A stretch of DNA of 64,000 bases from CAYRFF01 sp964423575 (GTDB taxonomy: Bacteria; Bacteroidota; Bacteroidia; Chitinophagales; Saprospiraceae), in contig CAYRFF010000011.1 of assembly GCA_964423575.1 (NCBI GenBank), positions 8,470-72,469 on the forward strand. The letters run 5' to 3'. Both the position numbers and the translations under genes were made by a program. Below the pieces are notes generated by a model. It saw only the letters and a program-made list of their open reading frames with translations. It had not been told where the DNA came from and made no database searches. Shown here one piece after another: positions 53,264-62,400 of the stretch (position 1 is its first letter; each line of letters begins with the position of its first letter).

Positions 53264-56200
53264 TCAGAACGCCAATTTATCGATATCTGTAATATCGCCA
53301 TTTCTGTTCAATACTTTCATCTTATAACCTACACCCGGACGAGTATTTAATTCCATAAGTGCCTGATAATATCTTGGATCATCAACTTCCTTAGAAATTC
53401 GAGAATCATTATCATTCACGTCACCAAATACGATTGCCCCTGTAGGACAAGCTGTAGCACATGCAGTGTTAATTTCACCATCTCTTACAGCTCTGTTTTC
53501 TGTCTTAGCAGCAAGCTTACCTTCTTGTACTCTCTGTACACAGAAAGTACATTTCTCCATTACCCCTCTTGCTCTTACCGTAACATCAGGATTCAACACC
53601 ATTCTCGTAAGGTTATCTGCGTAGAATGGTACATCATCGTCATCTTCAAATGGCTGGTTCTCGTTACGTCCAAATAAGTCATTGGATGTATAGTCAAGCC
53701 AGTTAAATCTCCTTACTTTATACGGACAGTTGTTAGCGCAGTAACGCGTTCCGATACAACGGTTATAAACCATCTGATTTAATCCTTCTGAACTATGGTT
53801 AGTAGCGTTCACTGGACATACGTTTTCACAAGGCGCGTTATCACAATGCTGACACATCATCGGTTGATAAACTACGTTTGGATTACCAAATTCACCGTAA
53901 TAGTATCGGTCAATTCTCAACCATGTCATTTCATGGTGACGCTTAACCTCATACTTACCTACAACCGGTACGTTATTTTCAGCAATACATGCTACCTGGC
54001 ATGCACCACAACCTATACAAGCACTCAAATCAATGGTCATCTCCCACTTATGTCCGACGCCATAAAGATTCCCATGCCCCTTGTACAGAGTCTGAGAATT
54101 CAGTTCCTCTGCAGCTTGTTTTTCGTCATCGAGTAGCTTAAGTGCTTCTCCCAACTGCGAAAGGTCAGCCTGGCGGATAATTGTTCTATCCACGATTCCT
54201 CCTTGATATCCGGCAGCAATAGTAGTAGCAGCCTTTTCACCTAAGTTGACTGTTTCTCCCTGGCTCTCTCCCTTCAATCCATAAGTATGGTGATACTGTA
54301 CTGAAGCAAATGTTTTGTCCTCTCCTTGTCTACCGGATAAATCAGCATCACTTGCATAATACTGGATATAACCTTCTGAGTCTCTGGATAGAGCAGGGTA
54401 AGCATTCACACCTACATTACGTCCAGCAGGTCCACATACTGTACGCCCATATCCCAGGGCAACTGCGACTGAATGATCCGGTTGGCCAAATGATTCTACT
54501 ACAGTCATTTTCAAGTCTGTATCTCCTATAGAAAGAGTAGCGATATCTCCACTTCCCAACTTATTATAGCCAACAAAATATCTCGGCTCTTTCCAAGCCA
54601 CCGGGATATTAATGAAGTTATCCCATACTGTTCTTGACAGAGGATCCGGCATTTCCTGAAGCCAAGGGTTATTGGCATAAGTACCAGTCCCCACGTTTAC
54701 ATTTTCATAGAAAAACACTTCAAGTTCAGCACTTCCGGGCTTGGAAATTCTCCCACCAAGTCCTGCAACGATAGTATCGGAACTTACTTGCTCTCCGCGA
54801 GTAATTTCCAAAACACCGTCATGCACTGTCATATCCCAGAAAGCCCTAAAATCAGCGTACTGAGACTGCCTTGGGAAAATGTTCTTTTTCCAGTTTTCTT
54901 TAATATATAAATAGTACGGATCCTTGTCCGTATCAAAATAGCTTTCGTTTCCTGCCCACTTAAGAAGCGATGACTCCTTATATCGGGTATTGAATAATGG
55001 CTCTATAGTAGGTTGAACAACAGTATAAAAGCCATTCTTTGGTTCTGCGTCACCCCATGACTCCAGGTTATGGTGCACAGGACATACATAATCACACAGC
55101 GCCATTGTTTCATTACGCATGCTTGTCGTAGATATTTTCAATCCGACTTTTGATAACGCTTGCGCAAATTTATCGCCATCCGGCAAATCATAAACCGGGT
55201 TTACATCATCCAGGAAGATAACCACATCAACAACTCCCGCATTCATTTCCTGCATAAGTTTTACAATCGCCTTGTCATCTCCCTTTCTCTGATTGCTGTG
55301 ATTGCCATACTTCACTGAATTACCCACATTGCCGAGCATTTCATTAATATGATTAATCAGCAACTGTTCAGCAACGTTATTGGAAGCTGAGAATACAATA
55401 CTGTAATTACCCGCAGAAGAATTTCTCATCATATCCTGAGCCATTTTCGTCAGGTGATCTTTAGCTGCTTCGCTGGCAAATTTATCGCTTGCACCCACAG
55501 TGGAATATCCTCTATTTTTAGCGATTACATCATGCACAAGCGCAATGGCAATTCCCATTTCTGAAGGTCTCACCGGAATTCTGTTATCCGCATTAGACCC
55601 TGAAAGTGACATGTGTGACTCTACCATATAGAATCTTGACTGAGAAGGCTTATCCGAATCTACTTTACGCTTGGAAGCAAATCCTGAAGCATATTCAACC
55701 GGTGAATTCCAGGTCCCCAAGAAATCAGCTCCGAAAGAAACGATCATTTCTGCCTTGTCAAAGTCATAATCAGGCACTACTCTTAAACCGGTGGATTGCT
55801 CTTGAGCATCCAATAGTGCAGAGAAAGAGACCGGGTCATACATTACATGCTCTGTATTCTGATATGCGCCTTTAAAATCTTCAATTACCTGAAGTGTGGA
55901 TGGGCTTATAACGGTATTTGAAACAATTCTTACGGAAGAACCTGCATTCAATCCTTTCATGATTGCAGCATCCACATCAGACCATTTCATACCCTGAACC
56001 TCTCCATCCTCGGGATCTACAATTTTGCCGGGATTTTTAATTCTTGACCTGTCGTATAACTCGAGAACAAGGGCCTGTGCTCTGGCACTAGTACCGCCCT
56101 TGGTCATAGACGACATCACGTTTCCTTCAATCTTAATCGGTCTTCCTTCTCTTGTTTTTACGAGAATCGGACAGAAATCACCACCTCTCACCATAGCACT

Positions 56201-56497
56201 GGCGTAATAGGTAGCTACACCCGGTACAATTGCATCGGGTTTCGTAACATAAGGTAATGCTCTACGAACAGGAGTTTCACAAGATGCTGCCAATACTGCT
56301 GCACCGATACCGAATCCCATGTACTTAAGGAAATCTCTTCTACTTGTATTATCCGAATCCGATTCATATACATCATCATTGGCGAGATCATTCATTGCGG
56401 GCAGTTCATAAAACTCCTGCTTTGCTTGTTCTAGAAGTTCTTCTGACCCCGTAAGATCCTTAGTACCTATCCATATACCTTTATTATGTTCCTTCAT
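53264..56497 (-). CDS. actB: Alternative complex III subunit ActB (molybdopterin-like/Fe-S)
   Basis: A 1077-residue exported subunit. A Tat-like signal RRDFLKYMGFGIGAA sits unusually deep, at about residue 53, typical for this family. The large middle part resembles molybdopterin oxidoreductases but in known structures holds no molybdenum. The C-terminal ferredoxin part (about 815-1010) binds Fe-S clusters through CIGCGACQVAC, CQHCDNAPCENVC, CIGTRYCANNCPY and CTFCVQRVQEG with CATACPTGAI; the Thr-Arg-Tyr spacing in the third group fits a 3Fe-4S site. It relays electrons from quinol to ActA. Confidence 0.96.
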   Translation of the reverse strand: MKEHNKGIWIGTKDLTGSEELLEQAKQEFYELPAMNDLANDDVYESDSDNTSRRDFLKYMGFGIGAAVLAASCETPVRRALPYVTKPDAIVPGVATYYASAMVRGGDFCPILVKTREGRPIKIEGNVMSSMTKGGTSARAQALVLELYDRSRIKNPGKIVDPEDGEVQGMKWSDVDAAIMKGLNAGSSVRIVSNTVISPSTLQVIEDFKGAYQNTEHVMYDPVSFSALLDAQEQSTGLRVVPDYDFDKAEMIVSFGADFLGTWNSPVEYASGFASKRKVDSDKPSQSRFYMVESHMSLSGSNADNRIPVRPSEMGIAIALVHDVIAKNRGYSTVGASDKFASEAAKDHLTKMAQDMMRNSSAGNYSIVFSASNNVAEQLLINHINEMLGNVGNSVKYGNHSNQRKGDDKAIVKLMQEMNAGVVDVVIFLDDVNPVYDLPDGDKFAQALSKVGLKISTTSMRNETMALCDYVCPVHHNLESWGDAEPKNGFYTVVQPTIEPLFNTRYKESSLLKWAGNESYFDTDKDPYYLYIKENWKKNIFPRQSQYADFRAFWDMTVHDGVLEITRGEQVSSDTIVAGLGGRISKPGSAELEVFFYENVNVGTGTYANNPWLQEMPDPLSRTVWDNFINIPVAWKEPRYFVGYNKLGSGDIATLSIGDTDLKMTVVESFGQPDHSVAVALGYGRTVCGPAGRNVGVNAYPALSRDSEGYIQYYASDADLSGRQGEDKTFASVQYHHTYGLKGESQGETVNLGEKAATTIAAGYQGGIVDRTIIRQADLSQLGEALKLLDDEKQAAEELNSQTLYKGHGNLYGVGHKWEMTIDLSACIGCGACQVACIAENNVPVVGKYEVKRHHEMTWLRIDRYYYGEFGNPNVVYQPMMCQHCDNAPCENVCPVNATNHSSEGLNQMVYNRCIGTRYCANNCPYKVRRFNWLDYTSNDLFGRNENQPFEDDDDVPFYADNLTRMVLNPDVTVRARGVMEKCTFCVQRVQEGKLAAKTENRAVRDGEINTACATACPTGAIVFGDVNDNDSRISKEVDDPRYYQALMELNTRPGVGYKMKVLNRNGDITDIDKLAF

Positions 56498-56547
56498 TTG
56501 ACTTTATCACTTAAATTCTATGAAATAATAATCCACTTCAAACTCAA

Positions 56548-57969
56548 TTAATAATGGCACTTCTGACAATCAATACCGCCGATATCTTCAACAGTAACCT
56601 GATCCATTGTCCCATTTTCGAGTTTTTCCACGTAATTTTTGTAAGAATGCATATAATAGTTATTCTTACTCGAGAACCCGGACACTTTAGATTCTCTGTG
56701 GCAATTCACGCACCAGCCCATGGAAAGTGGTGACGCCTGCCATACTTCAGCCATCTCCTCAATAGGACCATGGCATTGCTGGCAAGCAACCTCTCCAACT
56801 TCAACATGTTGGCTATGATTAAAATATACGTGATCTGGCAAGTTATGGATTCTTACCCATTCTATAGGGCCTTGAACTTTTTTCTTTTCATCGTTTGTTA
56901 AGGACTCGACAATCTCACTCCACTCTTTATCAACCTTAAGTTTTCCTTTGGAGTCAATACTGGTAATTCCTTCTCTCCTCATATACTGCTCTTCAATCCA
57001 TTTCTTATAAACATTTTCGATAGATTTCTGAGACACTCTTTCATAATTGTCGATATAAGAATCTGTAAGAGGATTAAATCCTACAGAAGCAAAAATCTTG
57101 GTAATCTCTGCTGTTCCATACAATGAACCTGTCTTGATAGCCTTGTGGCAGTTCATACATGTACCTGCATCAGGAATCATTGCATGTTGAGATCTTTTGG
57201 CAGCATCGTGGCAATACTGGCAATCAATCTCGTTCAGTCCGGCATGAGTTGCATGGCTGAATTTAATCGGCTGTGTAGGTTGATATCCTTGTTGTCTCCC
57301 AATATTCATAGAGTTCTCAACTGTTGTATAACCGCCTAGAACTATGATAGCAAAAACAATAAAGCCAAGAACCGTACGTGAAGCAAGTATTTCTCTCAGG
57401 GATTTTGCCGGTTGTTCTACACCCGTTTCCTGAATACTAGCCATAGCATTAAGAATAGAAATGATACGGGCAAGCACAATAGCCAATCCAAAGAGAATCG
57501 CTGTAAGAATCAAGTACAGAACTGCATTTTCTGATCCCGGTTGCGTAAGCACCAGCTCATCATCAGCAGCTGCAGCAGTTTTCCCGTACTCCCCACTGGC
57601 AACGCCATTGATGTATGCCATCAAATCCTCGATATCGTCATCAGATAGTGAAGGGAACGGGTTCATCACTACAGGACTCCACTGATCCCACAATTCAACT
57701 GCTCTCGGATGTCCTTCCGAAATCATCTTTCCTGAATTCCTTATCCAATCATAAAGATCTTCACGAGGATAGTCAGCCCAATGCTTGTCTGTATCTGCCA
57801 ATGCCGGACCGGTAAGGTCATCTTTCATATTTCTATTGTGGCACGCAGCACAATTCAATCTAAACAACTCCTCGCCCAAAGCCGGATCTCCGGCTTGTGC
57901 CTCTACTGCTGAAGACAATACAAACAAGACAAGGATAAAAGCCTGTGCAATTTTTCTCAACGATCCCAT
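56548..57969 (-). CDS. actA: Alternative complex III subunit ActA, multiheme cytochrome c
   Basis: A 473-residue exported multiheme cytochrome. Start ATG 57969 gives a good signal peptide (IAQAFILVLFVLSSAVEAQA); the longer frame begins at TTG. Six CxxCH motifs are visible: CAACH in an N-terminal class I domain with a distal Met (VVMNPFPS), then after two membrane helices CQYCH, CMNCH, CQQCH, CVNCH and a final CQKCHY at the very C-terminus. The Rhodothermus ActA is described as pentaheme; the extra N-terminal mono-heme domain here is a fusion. First gene of the operon under the promoter at 58036. Confidence 0.94.
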   Translation of the reverse strand: MGSLRKIAQAFILVLFVLSSAVEAQAGDPALGEELFRLNCAACHNRNMKDDLTGPALADTDKHWADYPREDLYDWIRNSGKMISEGHPRAVELWDQWSPVVMNPFPSLSDDDIEDLMAYINGVASGEYGKTAAAADDELVLTQPGSENAVLYLILTAILFGLAIVLARIISILNAMASIQETGVEQPAKSLREILASRTVLGFIVFAIIVLGGYTTVENSMNIGRQQGYQPTQPIKFSHATHAGLNEIDCQYCHDAAKRSQHAMIPDAGTCMNCHKAIKTGSLYGTAEITKIFASVGFNPLTDSYIDNYERVSQKSIENVYKKWIEEQYMRREGITSIDSKGKLKVDKEWSEIVESLTNDEKKKVQGPIEWVRIHNLPDHVYFNHSQHVEVGEVACQQCHGPIEEMAEVWQASPLSMGWCVNCHRESKVSGFSSKNNYYMHSYKNYVEKLENGTMDQVTVEDIGGIDCQKCHY

Positions 57970-58035
57970 GTAAAACTGTTTATCTGAAACTTTATTTATA
58001 GTAATCAACTCTATTCTATTGTAAAGTAATTGTCA

Positions 58036-58066
58036 CAAAAATATACTCTGCAATCAATATTGCCAA
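58036..58066 (-). promoter_or_regulatory. Promoter of the act-cox respiratory operon
   Basis: Minus strand: TTG (58066-58064), 20 bases, TATTTTTG (58043-58036), 66 bases before the actA ATG. It probably drives about 15.9 kb down to 42097. Confidence 0.6.
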
Positions 58067-58101
58067 CTTATATTTTTAATATTAACCTATTTAGATTAAT
58101 T

Positions 58102-58896
58102 CTAAACTGCAACCGGAGCTTTGATATGAGGATATGGATTATAATCCAGCAACTCAAAGTCATCAAAATCAAAGTCAAAAATATTTTTCACCTCCGGATT
58201 TATTTTTATTCTTGGCAGATCCCTCGGTTCACGGCTCAACTGTAACTCCGCCTGCTCCAGGTGATTGAGGTATAAGTGAGCATCTCCAAAAGTATGCACA
58301 AATTCCCCTGCCTCCAATCCGGTCACCTGGGCCATCATTATCGTCAATAATGCATAGGAAGCTATGTTAAAAGGTACTCCGAGGAAACAATCCGCCGACC
58401 TCTGATAAAGCTGGCACGACAGTTTTCCATCGGCCACATAAAACTGAAACAATGCATGACAGGGGCTAAGGGCCATTTCATCCAGCTCTGAAACATTCCA
58501 TGCAGAAACTATAATTCTTCTGGAATACGGCTTATTCTTAATCGTGTCTATCGCTTGTTCAATCTGATCAATAGAGCTACCATCACATCTTGTCCACGAT
58601 CTCCACTGCTTTCCGTATACCGGGCCCAACTCACCATTTTCATCAGCCCATTCATTCCATATTCTAACCCCATTATCCTGAAGATATTTGACATTGGTAT
58701 CTCCTTTCAGAAACCAAAGTAACTCATATATAATTGATTTCAAGTGGAGTTTCTTTGTCGTCACTAATGGAAACCCTTCTGAAAGATCAAATCTCATCTG
58801 ATGCCCAAAGACACTCAAGGTTCCAGTCCCGGTTCTATCATCCTTTTTATGGCCTTCCTGTATAATCCTTCTAAGCAGGGCGTGATAATTTTTCAT
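58102..58896 (-). CDS. thyA: Thymidylate synthase
   Basis: Converts dUMP to dTMP using methylene-tetrahydrofolate. The 264 residues are the standard ThyA length. FPLVTTKKLHLKSIIYELLW, the catalytic Cys in ALSPCHALFQFYV, the SADCFLGVPFNIASYALL segment, and HTFGDAHLYLNH are all intact, as are the phosphate-binding arginines (DRTGTGTLS; YSRRIIVSAWN). No folA neighbour in the window. Upstream of actA on the same strand, with a separate actA promoter in the 132-base gap. Confidence 0.98.
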   Translation of the reverse strand: MKNYHALLRRIIQEGHKKDDRTGTGTLSVFGHQMRFDLSEGFPLVTTKKLHLKSIIYELLWFLKGDTNVKYLQDNGVRIWNEWADENGELGPVYGKQWRSWTRCDGSSIDQIEQAIDTIKNKPYSRRIIVSAWNVSELDEMALSPCHALFQFYVADGKLSCQLYQRSADCFLGVPFNIASYALLTIMMAQVTGLEAGEFVHTFGDAHLYLNHLEQAELQLSREPRDLPRIKINPEVKNIFDFDFDDFELLDYNPYPHIKAPVAV

Positions 58897-58899
58897 ATT

Positions 58900-59073
58900 T
58901 TATGTGCTGCAATTGTTTTTTAAATACAATCCATCGGTTAGCTCCGAAAGGCATCGGATTATCCAACGGATTTTAATATATTTCTTAAAAGTATAAAGAT
59001 TCTTTCTTTTTATCACAATTTTGTCAGAATATTTCATTTTCGCTGACTTTATACCTCCTGAATTATTGCTCAT
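58900..59073 (-). CDS. Possible small basic protein upstream of thyA
   Basis: A 57-codon frame from ATG 59073 ending three bases before the thyA ATG. It is Lys/Ile-rich (SDKIVIKRKNLYTFKKYIK) with no recognisable family, signal or promoter. The tight spacing to thyA is its only support; it may be a chance frame in AT-rich DNA. Confidence 0.2.
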   Translation of the reverse strand: MSNNSGGIKSAKMKYSDKIVIKRKNLYTFKKYIKIRWIIRCLSELTDGLYLKNNCST

Positions 59074-59391
59074 TTCTATTGTGTATCGGGGCCTTTCGGC
59101 AAATTATTTATTCCCTGATTTTTTCTAGCCAATCTTCAAAAATGGAACCACTTTTATTAGAATATCCCGGAATTCACCGCAAGGGAACCCAAAAAAAAGA
59201 GAAGTCATTTCATCCTGAAAAAATAACTACCCCTTTTTACGCACAGCAACTCTAGTACCACAAAATACTATTCAATGCGATAGAAAGGATAAAAGACAAG
59301 TTTTAAATAAAACTCATCATATTCAATTCCATCCAAGTCAAACGCTGAGGAAGTAATTTCTTTTCCAATTCTTGCAGAAGCATATTAAAAG
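59074..59391. other. Intergenic stretch downstream of the giant surface protein
   Basis: No supported gene. A 38-codon minus-strand open frame (59384-59268, no ATG) reads like a protein end (AFDLDGIEYDEFYLKLVF) and might be a remnant. No promoter for thyA could be recognised. Confidence 0.4.
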
Positions 59392-59424
59392 CAAAAACCC
59401 CCAACCATTTTTCATGGTTGAGGG
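59392..59424 (-). terminator. Terminator of the giant surface protein gene
   Basis: An 11-bp stem with one mismatch (59398-59408 with 59414-59424), followed on the minus strand by TTTTTG. Confidence 0.8.
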
Positions 59425-59454
59425 CTTCTTTTTCAATTATATATCAGAATGAAA

Positions 59455-62400
59455 TTATTTCACTATCTCAATTCTTTCACGGTATACGAGCTCTGAGTCA
59501 CTATGGACAAGCATTATATATGTACCTGGTTGTAAGTTGGATACATCAACTGCATGCCAGCCACCGTGGTGCAACTCACCTGTTTCGTACGTACTTGCTA
59601 CCTGACCAAGCATATTTACAAAGTCAACTCGGACATTATTCATACCCTGGTTAGTAGACAGCTGTATCAAATCATTTGCAGGATTCGGAGCTACGGCCAT
59701 TTCAAGCGCTTCACTTGAGCGAATCTCAAGATCAAGGCTTTGGCTATCGTCATCCAAGGCAATAAATTCACACTCAATTGTAAAGTAACATTCAGTTACA
59801 CAACCATGTCTGTCAGTCACTTTCAAGCGGATAACACTTTCGCTGAATCCAGTAAAGATATGGATACGAGTTGTACCCTGTCCATCTAGAATCAGACACA
59901 GTCCACTGACAATCTCCCATTCGTATTTGTAAGGTCCGTGACCATTATGTACGATTGCATACAGATATACTTCCTTGCTATTACAAGTAGCATTTTCAGG
60001 ACCGTAAATCTCACACTCAAAGTCTGATTCCGCATACATGTGGATACGCTGAGTCTTCTGAGTTCTGTTACCACAAGCATCCGTAGCAGTCCATCGACGA
60101 TATACATCGTACTCATCGCCACTTCCTACTTGCCACTCTTCGAATCCAATTATTGCATCACCGCAATCATCGTATGCATGAACTTTAGGTACAGGAGGAA
60201 GAACATCACAAATGATTGTAATATCATCCGGCACACCTATAAGTTCAGGAGCCATATTGTCAACCAGATTCACAGTAACCTTAAAGGTTTCAACCGTGCC
60301 ACATACATCTTCTGCTATCCAGTAGTAATTGATTCGCTCTTTTGCTCCATCCCTTTCGCAGTGGAGATTAAAGCGTTCTATCTTAAACTGGACTGGAAGT
60401 TCATTTCCACATTCATCATACGCAGCAACATCCGATGCTTTAAATTCACCATGTAAAGCAAAGTCAATGCAGTCTAAGAACAAGACAGTTCCATTTTCCA
60501 ATCCTACTAAGTCAGGATGTACCCCTACAAATTCCGGCCCTGTCGAGTTGAGAATCTGATGGCGTTTTATACTATCCATCACTCCGCATTCTCCAACTGC
60601 ATACCATGTCCTTTCTACAATAACAGTCTCACCGCAATTCTCCAGTTCAACGTCAACGTAGCTGACTGTTAAGGTATCTCCGGTGCACATATCAAGCGCG
60701 TATACGCCATTTGCATCAAAGGTACCACAAGCATCTTCAGGAACATTCATGAATTCTACTCCTTCTGTCGGCACATATATCACACGCTGCTTCACTGAAG
60801 AGAAGTTTCCACATTCATCAGTAGCTACAACAGTTCTTATATACTCAGCGTCATTATAGCAGTCATAACGTAGCGTATCCCAGGTAACCGTATAGGTCAG
60901 ATCGTAGCTACAAGCATCTACTGCTATCAGATCCGGCAATACATCACCGCAGCTCAACATTACTATTCGATCGTAACGAGTGAATAACGGAGGCATCTTA
61001 TCTACTAAACCAATTACAAGTTCCGCAGTCGTCACATTTCCACATCTGTCTTCTGCTTTCCAGACAGCTTTCATTATTCCTGAATATCCACTTTCAGTAC
61101 ATACGTTATCGTCAACCCAAACGTACTCAAAGGACTTATCAATCATTTCCTCACAATCACCACTATTTATCTGAACGTCATCTATAGTGAACTCCGGTAA
61201 TGGGAGGTCACATCTTACTCTTATCGTATCTCCAAAGTTATAGCGCTGATCCAACAACTTAATAGTAGGTCCTTCAATCACTTCAGGTAATAAGTACTGA
61301 GTCACTACAGCTGTGTTACCACAATTATCTACAGCTATCAGTTCTCTTATCCATACGCGCTCACCGGTGCAAGGATCAATTCCCTGGTATTCCCGTGATG
61401 ATTTACGCACATCTCCCGTACACTCATCGTACACGGTTATACCTTCCCAGATATTTGAACGCGGTCCACATACATATTCAGGAGCGCCTTCAATTACAGG
61501 AGGAGTATTGTCAATAAGATCCACATAAATAACGAACTCTCCCACATTTCCACAGTCATCAACAGCTGACCACTTTATTTCGTGACGAATAAAGTATGGC
61601 TTATCAGGACTACAATGAATATTGCGATCAATCTCTTCGTTGCTGAAATTAATTTCCGCACCTGTCATATCTGTGCAGTTGTCTACAACAAAGACTGAGG
61701 ACGCACCTAAATTAAGGATCCAATCAGGCATTCCGCCATCTGTACATTCAATCTTATAGATTCCTTCATTTTCAATATTTGCAAGCTCCGGATGCAACAT
61801 CTTGAATACCGGACCCGACTCGTCTACATAAGTTATGTATTGCTCGGCTACTGAGGTATTACCACAATTATCAGTTGCTATCCAACGTCGTACTATAGTG
61901 TAGTTGCTTGCACATCCACCAGGAATTGTATCCAATTCCACTTCTACAGTTGCACATTCACATTCATCTATAACGTGAATCACTCCCATACCCGGCTCGC
62001 TGTCGCAAATACGAACATCGACATCATATAGTATTTCTCCGCAGCTTAAAGTAATATCTTCAGGCACTCCGAGGAATACCGGTGGAATATTATCGATAAT
62101 GCGCATGTAAAATCCATATTGACTTGTATTACCGCAAGCATCAACTGCTATCCACAGATAGTGTACTTGAAGGTAATATCCATCTTCTTTACAGTCAAAT
62201 GAATCATCTACTTCAACAAACAAATCAAAGCTTACTATTTCACAGTTATCACTTGCCTGTAAATCATCCAGACTAAATGATGGCACCTCCCAGTATGGAT
62301 CATAGCTATAGCACTGTACCTCTAATACACCACCATTTGGAACTCCTTGAATTTCAGGATTAACAATTGTTAATACCGGAGCTTGAGTATCATTAATAGT

